The notes under the pieces are model-generated. The model did no database searches. It was not told where the DNA came from and saw only the letters and a program-made list of their open reading frames with translations. DNA of 64,000 nt, taken from contig JAKFVL010000001.1 of assembly GCA_021732215.1 (NCBI GenBank), forward strand, positions 62,001-126,000. Reading direction: 5' to 3'. This stretch comes from Hyphomicrobiales bacterium (GTDB taxonomy: Bacteria > Pseudomonadota > Alphaproteobacteria > Rhizobiales > Xanthobacteraceae). The position numbers and the translations under genes are program-made. This document shows, in pieces, positions 30,331-39,798 of this stretch; position 1 is the first letter of the stretch, and each line of letters starts with the position of its first letter.

Positions 30331-31779
30331 CTACCGCGATTTTTCCGGCAGGAACAGGCTGACCGTCCCGCCGAAAACCTGCGGCGGGCCATAGCCCGCT
30401 GCCAGCGCGGCGGCAAGTCCCGGCAACCGGCGATCCTGCACCGGCGCCGAGTTACCGAACAGGACTATGGCGCCATAGTTGCCTTCGGCGATCCGTTTCA
30501 ACAGTGCCGCCGTATCCATGAACGGCCCGAGGGTAGTTTCGAAATGCAGCTTCCAGAGATCGGCTTCATTGCGATGACCGGCCCAGATGCAAGCCGACAG
30601 GGTTTCGCAGGCGACCGGACCGCTTACGACTTTGAGCCGGTCGCGCAGCGTTTCAAGCGCGGATGATTGCTCCTCAAGCAGCGCGCGTTCGCGGCTGTCC
30701 AGAGCAAACGCGACGTTCGCGTAGGGAACGCCAATCGCTACCCGGACAAGGATCGCAGCGGCGATCAGAAGTCGCCAGCCATTTTCCTTGGCGGGGCCGA
30801 CAACCACGCTGATCCGATCCCACGCCAGACCGAGCCCGATCGATGCGGCGATAACCAGATCGAACACAATATTGATGCTGACGCCGAGCGCGCCACCGAA
30901 CAGCAGCAGAGTTGCGAAACCCGCAAGGATAGCAAAGCCTGCGAAAGCCATGGCTTCATCGCGCTCGCGCCTCAGCCGCCACGCTACGATTCCATAGACG
31001 GCGAGCGGAACGACAGCCTTGGAGATGAGAGCGAGATTTTTACCGAATGCGGAGAGCGACAGCACGCGCGGAAACAGCATGTTGGCGATGAAGTTTTGAC
31101 CGTAAAGCGAGAACAGCGCGAGAAACGCGCCGGCTCCCGCCACAGCGCCCGTAGCGAGCCACGGGATCAGCAATTTGCGGCGATAGATCACAAGCCACAG
31201 CAGCGATGCCAGCGGAAGAGCGATCACAACCTGCTTGGTCAGCAAACCAAGCGCCGTGAGTATGGCGGCTGCAATCGCGTCGTTCGCGCTTTCGGCCCGT
31301 ACAAGCATAGCTGCGCCGAAAGCGACGAGCGCGTGAGCCATCATCTGCGGCTCGGACAGCCCGACATAACTTGAAAGCAAGCCGGCCAGGATCAAGACAA
31401 AGCATAGCGCGGCTGCGCAAGCCGCAAGAATGCTTGCTCCAAGCCCGCGAACGATCAGGTAGATCGCCCCGGCGGTTGCACCGAACGAGATGAATGCGAC
31501 CACCCGCCCGGCAAAGACCGGATCGCCGCCGACGCGCGCCAAGGCGCCGGACAGGTAGAACGACAACGGAGGATAGTTGTTGATGAAAAAACTGTCGCGC
31601 GATGGGTAGAGCGACGCGGTGAATGCGTTCATCGCATGCGTCGCGTTCCAGCCCTCGTTCGGCTGCTCGATCCAGAACCCCATGCGATAGAGCGGCGCAA
31701 CCAAGAGCCAAAGCGCACAAGCTGCAAGAAGTGCGAGCGCCATTCGCACGGCGCTGGACCCGGATGTGACCGTTGTCAT
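30331..31779 (-). CDS. Polytopic membrane protein, GT-C/PMT-like
   Basis: This 482-residue protein has about eleven membrane helices. After the first helix a periplasmic loop includes NEGWNATHAMNAF and later SFFINNYPPLSFYLSG, a pattern of acidic and aromatic residues like that of ArnT/PMT-family lipid-linked sugar transferases. The C-terminal soluble tail (about 390-482) is short. I infer transfer of a sugar from polyprenyl phosphate to a surface acceptor; no family assignment is certain. The ATG at 31779 is 19 nt after the amidase stop, which suggests a shared transcript. Confidence 0.72.
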   Translation of the reverse strand: MTTVTSGSSAVRMALALLAACALWLLVAPLYRMGFWIEQPNEGWNATHAMNAFTASLYPSRDSFFINNYPPLSFYLSGALARVGGDPVFAGRVVAFISFGATAGAIYLIVRGLGASILAACAAALCFVLILAGLLSSYVGLSEPQMMAHALVAFGAAMLVRAESANDAIAAAILTALGLLTKQVVIALPLASLLWLVIYRRKLLIPWLATGAVAGAGAFLALFSLYGQNFIANMLFPRVLSLSAFGKNLALISKAVVPLAVYGIVAWRLRRERDEAMAFAGFAILAGFATLLLFGGALGVSINIVFDLVIAASIGLGLAWDRISVVVGPAKENGWRLLIAAAILVRVAIGVPYANVAFALDSRERALLEEQSSALETLRDRLKVVSGPVACETLSACIWAGHRNEADLWKLHFETTLGPFMDTAALLKRIAEGNYGAIVLFGNSAPVQDRRLPGLAAALAAGYGPPQVFGGTVSLFLPEKSR

Positions 31780-31798
31780 GGTTGGCCGGCCGCCACTG

Positions 31799-33199
31799 TC
31801 AATCAGCCGGATCGATCGGCGACACAGGCGTCCCGCCTGCCTCGATCGCTTCGCCCGCGAGCAGACACAGGTCTTCGCGATAACGCCCCGAAACGATCTG
31901 TACCCCGACAGGAATTCTACCGACAAGACCTGTCGACACCGTCATCGCGGGCATGCCGACGAACGGAATGCCGATCTGTGGCATCTGCGCCCGCCAGGCC
32001 CGCACGTAAGACGCATCGTCGCGGACGTCGAGTCCGTTCGGAAACGGCAACTCGCCGCACACCGGCAACAGCAACACCGGCCATGTCTCGAAGAAAAGCT
32101 GCCACTCCCGCGTCAGCGCAGCGCGGCGGGTCAGCGCCTTTGAGAAACCCCCGAGATCGAGGCTGAGCCCCATCGCCCGATGGCCGCGTAACGCGGCAAT
32201 TGCGCCGGGGTCGCCTTCCTTTTCCGCCATCGCAACTTGCGCCTCATAGCCGTCGCCCATCCAGAGCTTGACCTGATGCTCGGCCGCCTCGGCGAGCGGC
32301 GGCGTTTTTGCAATCTCTTCGACAATCCAGCCGGCGTGTTCCAGCCGCTTTGCGGCATCGCGCAGCGCCGCTTCGATTTCCGGTGCAATCTCCAGCCCAT
32401 CCGGCCGCAGGCAAAGTGCGGCACGTTTCGGCTTCGCGGCCCCTTCCAGCGGCGCGGGCACCCACCAGGGATCGCGGCTATCGGCCTGCGACATGGCCGC
32501 GAGCGCCAGCCGAAGATCGTTGACAGTTCGCGCCAGCGGGCCGGACACCGCCGTGATCTGCGGTCCGACAGGACGTTCCGGCGACGACGCATTGAACGCA
32601 GGAATTCGGCCTATGGTCGGCCGCAATCCGTGCACGCCGCAGGCATAGGCCGGATAGCGGATCGAGCCTGCGATATCGGTGCCATGAGCAATGTGACCGA
32701 TACCGGATGTGACAGCGGACGCAGCTCCGCCGGACGAACCGCCCGGCGTAATCGAGCGATCGCGCGGGTTGAAGGTGTCGCCGTGCAGCAAATTGGTCGT
32801 GAACCAGCGATAAGAAAACGCGGGTGTATTGGTACGGCCGAGAATGACGGCGCCCGCGTTACGCAAATTGTCAACGACAGGGCTGTTGGTCTTTGCGATC
32901 AGATCGCGTTGCAGCTTCAGCCCGTTCGTCGTGGCAAATCCGATCTGATCGATATTGACCTTCACGGTGACCGGCACGCCGCCAAGCACGCCGGCATCCT
33001 CACCGGCCGCGATCCTTGCATCGATCGCATCGGCTTGCTGCAAAACATCATCGGGACGGTGATCGATCACCGCATTGATCTTTGCATTGACCGCATCGAG
33101 CCGGTCGAGACCAGCCTGCGCGGCCTCGCGCGCAGATATCTTGCGAGCGCGAATGAGCGAAGCGAGTTCGGTGGCCGACAGGCGCCAGATGTCTTTCAT
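31799..33199 (-). CDS. Amidase (amidase-signature family)
   Basis: This 466-residue amidase-signature hydrolase has the full Ser-cisSer-Lys triad: Lys80, Ser155 in GGSSGG and nucleophile Ser179 in DIAGSIRYP. Their spacings (75 and 24 residues) match the family exactly. It cleaves a carboxamide in the cytoplasm; the substrate cannot be told. It stands first in a left-reading group with two glycan-type genes, an odd pairing. GatA is unlikely because gatB and gatC are absent and the active-site surroundings differ. Confidence 0.9.
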   Translation of the reverse strand: MKDIWRLSATELASLIRARKISAREAAQAGLDRLDAVNAKINAVIDHRPDDVLQQADAIDARIAAGEDAGVLGGVPVTVKVNIDQIGFATTNGLKLQRDLIAKTNSPVVDNLRNAGAVILGRTNTPAFSYRWFTTNLLHGDTFNPRDRSITPGGSSGGAASAVTSGIGHIAHGTDIAGSIRYPAYACGVHGLRPTIGRIPAFNASSPERPVGPQITAVSGPLARTVNDLRLALAAMSQADSRDPWWVPAPLEGAAKPKRAALCLRPDGLEIAPEIEAALRDAAKRLEHAGWIVEEIAKTPPLAEAAEHQVKLWMGDGYEAQVAMAEKEGDPGAIAALRGHRAMGLSLDLGGFSKALTRRAALTREWQLFFETWPVLLLPVCGELPFPNGLDVRDDASYVRAWRAQMPQIGIPFVGMPAMTVSTGLVGRIPVGVQIVSGRYREDLCLLAGEAIEAGGTPVSPIDPAD

Positions 33200-33271
33200 C
33201 GCGACAGAGAAGCGATACCCGCGCAGCTAGTCAAGCGATCAGGACTGGGCTGGTCCTTTGAGCCCGACGGC

Positions 33272-34462
33272 CTAGCGTTCGCTGGTCTTTGTTTTCGGCG
33301 GCGATTGTTCACCGGCATTGCCGGCGACACGGACCTGATCGCCGTCAACCACGCCATCCGGAGGTGTCGTGATCACCCGATCGTCGGCCGTCAGACCGGT
33401 CGCGATCTCGATCTCTCGCCCGAGATCGCGCGCGATCGTCACCGTCTTGAACCGGATTCGGTCCTGGGCATCGACGGTCGCGACCCGCAAGCCGTTGCGG
33501 TCGAAAATCAGCGCGCTCGACGGAATAGCGAGCGGCGGATTATCGCGGATCAGCGACAGCGATACGGTCGCGTAGCCGCCCGGCTTCAGCTCCGTCTTGC
33601 TGTTGTCCAGCGCCAGCAAGATGCGGGTGGTTCCGGTGGCCACATCGACTGATTGGGACGAAGCCTCGGTGGTCGCCGCGAAACTTCGGCCGACAAATTC
33701 CGGAACGGTAATTGTGGCCTTGCCGCCGATCGCGATGGCAGAGGCGTAGCTTTGCGGCACGTTGACGTAGACACGCAGCTTTTTCATTTCGGAAACGACG
33801 AACATCGGCGCCCCGCTGCCCGCGCCTCCGCTGATCAGTGCGCCCACATCCGTATTGCGCTCGGTCACAACGCCATCGAACGGTGCTGTGACGCTCTTGA
33901 ATCCGGCCAGCGCCTGAAGGCGATCGACATTCGCCTGCTGGGCCTTGACCTGAGCTTGCTTGCTGGCGAAATCCGCCGAGCGCTCATCGATCTCCTGCTG
34001 CGAGACGAAATTGGAGGACAGCAAGGTCTGCCGGCGCTTGAGAGTGGCGGCGGAGAGCGTGGCGGCGGCCTGCGAGTTCGCAAGATCGGCGCGTCCCTGC
34101 AGAAGCTGCTGATCCAGGTCCGGAGCCTCGATCTCGGCCAGCAGATCGCCGGCCTTCACCGAAGCGCCGATATCGGAATTCCAGGACTTCAGATAACCGC
34201 TGACCCGCGCGAAAATCGCTGCCCGGGAATAGGCTTCGAGGCGGCCAGGCAAGGTCAGCGTCAGTTCGGCAGGCTTCAGATTGGGTTTGGACACGGCGAC
34301 CGTCGGGATCGCCTGAGCGTCCGTCCATTCGCGCAGCTTCGCATCGCTGCTCTGCCTCGAGACAATGCCGGATACGACCACGCCGACGATCACAACTCCG
34401 AGCACCAGAGCCGACCACCGCAAGGCACGTCTCGAGACGTTACCTGTCTGCTCAGGTGGCAT
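33272..34462 (-). CDS. RND efflux pump periplasmic adaptor (membrane fusion protein)
   Basis: This 396-residue HlyD/AcrA-type protein has an N-terminal membrane anchor (about 13-35), a biotinyl-lipoyl domain, a coiled-coil hairpin (about 110-185, Gln/Ala/Arg rich), a beta-barrel and a membrane-proximal domain. It links the inner-membrane pump to an outer-membrane channel, not encoded here. The ATG at 34462 gives the overlap with the pump gene; upstream frame would lie inside that gene. Pump and adaptor genes overlap by 11 nt. Confidence 0.92.
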   Translation of the reverse strand: MPPEQTGNVSRRALRWSALVLGVVIVGVVVSGIVSRQSSDAKLREWTDAQAIPTVAVSKPNLKPAELTLTLPGRLEAYSRAAIFARVSGYLKSWNSDIGASVKAGDLLAEIEAPDLDQQLLQGRADLANSQAAATLSAATLKRRQTLLSSNFVSQQEIDERSADFASKQAQVKAQQANVDRLQALAGFKSVTAPFDGVVTERNTDVGALISGGAGSGAPMFVVSEMKKLRVYVNVPQSYASAIAIGGKATITVPEFVGRSFAATTEASSQSVDVATGTTRILLALDNSKTELKPGGYATVSLSLIRDNPPLAIPSSALIFDRNGLRVATVDAQDRIRFKTVTIARDLGREIEIATGLTADDRVITTPPDGVVDGDQVRVAGNAGEQSPPKTKTSER

Positions 34463-37400
34463 GCACAGTCTCCATCGGGGCAGCTTTGGGGGACATCTTC
34501 TTATGGACCATGCTGAACACCACCGGCACAAACACCAGAGTAGCGACAGTCGCAAGGATTAGTCCGCCGATGACGGCGCGGCCCAGTGGCGCATTCTGCT
34601 CGCCGCCCTCGCCCAGACCGAAAGCCATCGGTGTCATGCCGATCACCATGGCAAGCGCTGTCATGAGCACCGGCCGACATCGGACAAAACCTGCCTCGAG
34701 CGCGGCAGCGACCGGATCGCCGAGTTCGTCGTACTTCTCACGTGCAAAACTGATAACCAGCACGCTGTTCGCGGTCGCAACGCCCATACACATGATCGCG
34801 CCGGTGAGCGCCGGAACCGATAGCGTCGTCTGCGTCGTGAACAGCATCCAGATGATGCCGGCAATCGCGGCCGGCAGCGCCGAGATGATGACGAACGGAT
34901 CGGACCATGACTGGAAATTGACGACAATCAGAAGATAGATCAGCACGATCGCGCCGAGCAATCCGAACAGCAACCCCGAGAACGCGCTGTTCATCGTCTG
35001 CACCTGGCCCAACACTGCCACCGAACTACCTTTCGGCACATCCTTGGCGGTATTGTCGAGCACCTTCTGGATATCGCGCGAAACGGAACCCAGATCGCGG
35101 CCGTTCGGCACCGCATAAATCTGCACGATGGATTGAATGTCGTACTGAGTGACGACGGCATTGACGGCGGACCGCGATATGTCCGCTATGCCGCCCAGGA
35201 TCGGCAATGTGGATGCCCCGGCGGCGTTGATCGGCAGCGTCTGCAGCTTGTTCAGCGAGTCGATCTGGTATTGCGGCGTCTGCATCACCACCGAGTAGGA
35301 CACGCCATTGTCCGGATTGAGATAGAACGTCGGCGCAACCTGCGAGCTGCCGGCGAGATTGACGACCATGCTGTTGGTGACGTCGCGCTCGGTCACACCG
35401 ACAAACTGGGCGCGCGACCGATCGACATCGACATTGAATGCGGGCGCATTCGGCGATTGATGAATTCGCGCATCGGCGACACCGGGAATCTTGCGCAATT
35501 CCCGTAACACTTTGTTTGCGTAGATGAAATTGGCTGGCACGTTAGCGCCACGGATCTGGATATCGATCGGCGCGGGCGACCCGAAATTCAGAATCTGGCT
35601 GACAATATCAGCCGGCAGGAACGCGAACGTCATGCCGGGAAACTGGCGCGGCAACTGCTCGCGCAGTTTCTGCACATACCCTTCCGTCGGCTGATGATCT
35701 TCCTTCAGCTTGATCTGGATATCGCCATCCTGCGGACCGATCACGCCGGTGTTGTTATAGGTCAGATTGATGCCGCTGATCGGCATACCGATGTTGTCGG
35801 CCATGGTTTCGATCTGATCCGGCGGAATGATCTGTCGGATCGCCTTCTGGACGTCGGCGAGCCGGCCCGCTGTTTCCTCTACCCGCGTACCGACCGGGCC
35901 CCGGACATGGATCAAAATCTGCCCTGTATCGATGCTGGGGAAAAAGTTGCGTCCGAGCATCGGCACCAGAAGGAACGACGCTGCGACAAAAACCAGAAAG
36001 CCCGTGACGAACACGGCGCGATGGCTCAGCGCCAGCGCCAGCAGGTCGCGATAATCTGCACGGAAACGCTCAAAACGTGCTTCGAATCCGCGCTGAAACC
36101 GCACCAGCGGATTTCGTGATGGCGGCTTGTCGTGGCCGCCATGCTCATGCTTCTTCAGTAGATATTTCGCCATGGTCGGCACCAGCGTGCGCGACAAAAT
36201 GAACGACCATATCATGGCGAATACGACGGCCTCGGCCATCGGCACAAACAGAAACCGCGACACGCCGCTCAGAAAGAACATCGGCACGAACACAATACAG
36301 ATACACAGCATCGACACGAACGCTGGCGTCACGATCTGGTTGGCGCCATCCAGGATAGCAGGCTCGACGTCCTTGCCCTGCTCCAGATGCCAGTTGATGT
36401 TTTCGATCGTGACAGTCGCGTCGTCGACGAGAATACCGACCGCCAGAGCCAATCCGCCGAGCGTCATGATATTGAGCGTCTCGCCGATCGCCGACAGCAT
36501 GATGATCGAGCCCAGCACCGAAAGCGGGATCGAAATTGCGATGATGATGGTCGAGCGCCAGCTGCCCAGAAATAGCAGGATCATCAGGCTGGTCAGTACG
36601 GCGGCCAGCACGCCTTCCTTGGCGACACCGCTGATGGCGCCGCGCACGAAAATCGATTGATCGCCGAGCAGGCCGACCCTCAGCGACTCGGGCAAAGCCG
36701 GCTTGACCTCGATGAGCTTCTGCTTGATGCCGGCGATGATATCGAGCGTCGAGATCGCGCCTGCTTTCAGCACCATCATCAGCACGGAGCGATTGCCGTC
36801 GACATGTACGATGTTGGTTTGCGGCGGATTGCCGTCGCGGACGTTGGCGACATCGCGGATATGGACCATCGCGCCATTGACGACCTTGATCGGGAGGTCG
36901 CCGAGCTCGTTGATGCGCAGCGGCGAGTTGTTGAGCTGGATGGTGTATTCGATACTTCCGATTTTCTGCGTCCCGACCGGCGTAATCAGATTCTGCGCGG
37001 CCAGAGCCGTGGCGACATCTTGCCCCGAGAGGCCCAGCGCCTGAAGCGCCGTGGAATTGAGGTCGATCTGGATCTGGCGCTGCTTGCCGCCGAACGGAAA
37101 CGGGATTGCGGCGCCCGGCACGGTGACCAGCGGGGTCCGCAACTGATTGATGCCGAGGTCTGCGAGATTCTGTTCGGTCAATCCATCGCCGGACAGCGCA
37201 AGCTGGATGATCGGCACGGTCGAGGCGCTATAGTTGAGAATAAGCGGCGGCGTCGCACCCGGCGGCATTTGTCTGAGCAGGGTCTGCGAGATCGCAGTGA
37301 CCTGCGCGTTGGCGGTGCGGATATCGACATTCGGCTGGAAGAAAATCTTGACGATGCCGAAGCTGGTGTAGGAATTCGCCGAGATGTGCTCGATGTCGTT

Positions 37401-37628
37401 AACAGTCGTCGTCAGCGCACGCTGGAACGGCGTCGTGATACGGCCAGCCATTTGATCCGGCGGCAAGCCGGTATACTGCCAGACAACGCCGATGACCGGG
37501 ATACGAATCTCAGGGAAAATATCGGTCGGGGTGCGGAACGCCGCCAGCGGGCCGATGATCACAAGCAGAAGTGCCAGAACAACAAACGTGTATGGCCGCG
37601 ACAGAGCAATGCGGACAAGTGAGATCAT
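34452..37628 (-). CDS. RND efflux transporter permease (AcrB/MexB type)
   Basis: This 1058-residue proton-driven efflux pump has twelve membrane helices, with helices after residue 10 and after about 540, and two large periplasmic loops. Helix 4 carries the Asp-Asp pair in VGILVDDATVTIENI required for proton relay. Length and layout match HAE-type multidrug exporters. The substrate is not predictable. It is first in the pump-adaptor operon; the promoter should lie in the 171 nt before 37628. Confidence 0.94.
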   Translation of the reverse strand: MISLVRIALSRPYTFVVLALLLVIIGPLAAFRTPTDIFPEIRIPVIGVVWQYTGLPPDQMAGRITTPFQRALTTTVNDIEHISANSYTSFGIVKIFFQPNVDIRTANAQVTAISQTLLRQMPPGATPPLILNYSASTVPIIQLALSGDGLTEQNLADLGINQLRTPLVTVPGAAIPFPFGGKQRQIQIDLNSTALQALGLSGQDVATALAAQNLITPVGTQKIGSIEYTIQLNNSPLRINELGDLPIKVVNGAMVHIRDVANVRDGNPPQTNIVHVDGNRSVLMMVLKAGAISTLDIIAGIKQKLIEVKPALPESLRVGLLGDQSIFVRGAISGVAKEGVLAAVLTSLMILLFLGSWRSTIIIAISIPLSVLGSIIMLSAIGETLNIMTLGGLALAVGILVDDATVTIENINWHLEQGKDVEPAILDGANQIVTPAFVSMLCICIVFVPMFFLSGVSRFLFVPMAEAVVFAMIWSFILSRTLVPTMAKYLLKKHEHGGHDKPPSRNPLVRFQRGFEARFERFRADYRDLLALALSHRAVFVTGFLVFVAASFLLVPMLGRNFFPSIDTGQILIHVRGPVGTRVEETAGRLADVQKAIRQIIPPDQIETMADNIGMPISGINLTYNNTGVIGPQDGDIQIKLKEDHQPTEGYVQKLREQLPRQFPGMTFAFLPADIVSQILNFGSPAPIDIQIRGANVPANFIYANKVLRELRKIPGVADARIHQSPNAPAFNVDVDRSRAQFVGVTERDVTNSMVVNLAGSSQVAPTFYLNPDNGVSYSVVMQTPQYQIDSLNKLQTLPINAAGASTLPILGGIADISRSAVNAVVTQYDIQSIVQIYAVPNGRDLGSVSRDIQKVLDNTAKDVPKGSSVAVLGQVQTMNSAFSGLLFGLLGAIVLIYLLIVVNFQSWSDPFVIISALPAAIAGIIWMLFTTQTTLSVPALTGAIMCMGVATANSVLVISFAREKYDELGDPVAAALEAGFVRCRPVLMTALAMVIGMTPMAFGLGEGGEQNAPLGRAVIGGLILATVATLVFVPVVFSMVHKKMSPKAAPMETVHAT

Positions 37629-37799
37629 GCGGACAGTCTTTGTGCGGATTCAGGCAATGCTGCCTGTTCCTTTTGTTGTCGAGCTTCCAGTTATCTAGCC
37701 GAGATGGTGGCGGCGCAGCAATCGCCGCGTGGTCACAGTCACTTGTTCGCGGCCTCACATGTGCGGATTAGGCGTGGATTCCCGGTTAAAGCGTCCAGG

Positions 37800-38726
37800 T
37801 TACCCGGCACCCGTCGTGATCGCACCGCTCCCGGCTTGCGTGCGTACGATGCGCGACGGCGGTGCCAGAGCCGAACTGGCAAAATGCCGCACGATAAAGT
37901 CGCCCAGCGCTTCGGCTGCGAGATTCCGGCGTCGTCCCGAGCGATAAAGTACAAGGTTCACCTTTGGCAGCGGTGGAAAGCTCTCGCTGCGGCCAAGTAT
38001 CCGCATTCCCGGCAGAACCGAACTCTTGCAGACGACACCGACGGCAATGCCAGCGAATACTGCCGCCTGCAATCCGCTCAGGCTTTCACTGACACAGGCG
38101 AAGCGCCACGTCCGGCCGATACTTTCCAAGGCCGCAAGCCCGTAATCGCGGAAGATGTTGCCGGGCGGCAGCATTGCGAGCGGTACGGGATTCTCCAGAT
38201 GAATCGAACTGCTTTCAGCCGTCACCCAAACCAGTGGTTCCTGTGCGACCACTTCCCCCTCACGAAACGCCGGCATCCCCGTGACAAGCGCCAGATCGAT
38301 TTCCGCACGCTCCACCGCGGCCATCAGCTTGCTGGAGAGAGCGCAAGTCAAATCCACGTCGACCTTGGGATGGGCGCGCCTGAAGCCCGACAAGACGGCT
38401 GGGAGCAGATACGCTGCGTAAAGGTCAGGAGTACCCAGAATGACCGGCCCATCGAGATTGGGAGCCGCGAGGCGGGCCTGCAGCTCATCCTGCAAGCCCA
38501 TAATCGTGCGTGCATAACCTAAAATAAGCTCGCCGTGATCCGTCAGAACCAGTTTCCGTCCGACCTTCGTGAACAGCGGCGCGCCCGTTGCTTCTTCGAG
38601 GCGCTGCAACTGCAGGCTGACGGCCGGTTGCGTCCGCCCCAAACGACGCGACGTTTCCGAGAAACTGCCGGTCTGGACCAAAACAATGAAGGCCTGAAGC
38701 AGGCGCAAATCGAGGGGTGCGTGCAT
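37800..38726 (-). CDS. LysR-family transcriptional regulator
   Basis: This 308-residue LTTR has a winged helix-turn-helix at about 5-65 (LLQAFIVLVQTGSFSETSRRLG, then QPAVSLQLQRLEEATG) and a two-lobe periplasmic-binding-protein-like effector domain. It is divergent from the ABC importer operon across 108 nt that contain two palindromes, so it most likely controls that operon and itself in response to the imported compound. Confidence 0.92.
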   Translation of the reverse strand: MHAPLDLRLLQAFIVLVQTGSFSETSRRLGRTQPAVSLQLQRLEEATGAPLFTKVGRKLVLTDHGELILGYARTIMGLQDELQARLAAPNLDGPVILGTPDLYAAYLLPAVLSGFRRAHPKVDVDLTCALSSKLMAAVERAEIDLALVTGMPAFREGEVVAQEPLVWVTAESSSIHLENPVPLAMLPPGNIFRDYGLAALESIGRTWRFACVSESLSGLQAAVFAGIAVGVVCKSSVLPGMRILGRSESFPPLPKVNLVLYRSGRRRNLAAEALGDFIVRHFASSALAPPSRIVRTQAGSGAITTGAG

Positions 38727-38735
38727 CTCCCGACT

Positions 38736-38755
38736 ATATCATCAGCTTATGATAT
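38736..38755. promoter_or_regulatory. Probable LysR-type operator
   Basis: A perfect inverted repeat ATATCAT-N6-ATGATAT lies 9 nt upstream of the LysR start codon, in the divergent gap to the ABC operon. Symmetry, AT content and position are typical of an LTTR recognition site that also autoregulates. The regulator is inferred from adjacency. Confidence 0.6.
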
Positions 38756-38782
38756 CGATTTATACAATAAATTTTGGCAATT

Positions 38783-38795
38783 TTTGCATTGCAAA
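38783..38795. promoter_or_regulatory. Second palindrome in the LysR/ABC gap
   Basis: TTTGCATTGCAAA is a perfect 6-1-6 palindrome 28 nt downstream of the first operator and about 40 nt before the ABC binding-protein start. It could be an activation half-site or a site for another factor. Confidence 0.45.
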
Positions 38796-38834
38796 TAGGC
38801 TGTGGCTGCCGGTTCAGATTTTCAGAGGGACGTC

Positions 38835-39791
38835 ATGCACAACAGCTCTCGCCGAGATTTTCTCCGCCTGGCTACCATCGCCACGGCGCTCGCCTCCACC
38901 AGTATGACTGCCCTTGCTCAAGACCGCGTCATCAAGGTCGGAACACTCAAGCTCATTCACGGCATCACGCCGTACTTCTACGAAAAATTTCTCCCCGCAG
39001 GAATGAAGGTTGAAGTCATCCCGTTTGAAAGCCCGACCGACGGCAAGAATGCGGTTGCCACCGGGTCTGTCGATTTCGGAATCTACGGTCTTGCCGCAGC
39101 AACGCTCGGCGGCGCCAACGGCGAGCCCATCGTCGTGATCGGTGCAGCTTGCAATCGCGGCATGGCCGTCGTCGCGGGCAAGGATGCGCCTATCAACTCA
39201 ATCAAAGACCTCAAAGGCAAAAAGGTCGCGATCTGGCCGGGTTCGACGCAGGAAGTCGTGATCCTCGATCGCCTCTCCGCGGAAGGTATGACGATCAACG
39301 ACATCCAGTCGGTGCGCGTGTCGTTCAGCGATATGGCGCCGGCGCTCGCGCGCGGCGACATCGATGCTTATGTCGGCGCAGAACCGGGTCCCGGCATCAG
39401 CCTCGCCAACGGCGTCGGCAAGATCATCGAATACCCTTACACCACACCGACAGGTTCGCTGAACATGGTGCTGACCACGCGCCGGGAGATGATCGCGAAA
39501 GATCCCGAACTGATCCGCACGCTGCTCAAAATCCATCGCAAGGCCAGCGAGTACGCCATGAGCGACCGCGAGGCCTTCGTCGCGATGGCGGCACAAAAAC
39601 TAGGACAACAAAAGCCGTCGATCGAGAAAGCCGCGCCCAACGTCGAACTGACGTGGAAGATCGACGACCTGTTCCTCAAGCAGGCCGAGTATTACGGCTC
39701 GCAAATGCTGAGCAAGAAACAAATCAGGCAGTTGCCCGACTACAAGACGTTCATCGATCCGAGCTTCGTGAAATCCGTAGAGGGCACCTGA
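38835..39791 (+). CDS. ABC transporter substrate-binding protein (NMT1/SsuA-like), Tat signal
   Basis: This 318-residue periplasmic binding protein has a twin-arginine signal, SRRDFLRLA followed by a hydrophobic stretch, with cleavage after about residue 29 (TALAQ). The mature part has the two-lobe NMT1/THI5/SsuA fold: KVGTLKLIHG at the start and IKDLKGKKVAIWPGS at mid-length. It captures a small organic ligand, unidentified, for the permease and ATPase that follow. The ATG at 38835 is chosen over a GTG at 38802 because it gives a proper Tat signal. Confidence 0.9.
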   Translation: MHNSSRRDFLRLATIATALASTSMTALAQDRVIKVGTLKLIHGITPYFYEKFLPAGMKVEVIPFESPTDGKNAVATGSVDFGIYGLAAATLGGANGEPIVVIGAACNRGMAVVAGKDAPINSIKDLKGKKVAIWPGSTQEVVILDRLSAEGMTINDIQSVRVSFSDMAPALARGDIDAYVGAEPGPGISLANGVGKIIEYPYTTPTGSLNMVLTTRREMIAKDPELIRTLLKIHRKASEYAMSDREAFVAMAAQKLGQQKPSIEKAAPNVELTWKIDDLFLKQAEYYGSQMLSKKQIRQLPDYKTFIDPSFVKSVEGT

Positions 39792-39798
39792 CCGAACG

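Noticed and set aside
36657-37622. 321-codon open frame opposite the RND permease
   Set aside because: It is a composition-driven antisense frame rich in Arg, Asp and Gln with no family motif; the permease on the other strand is unambiguous.
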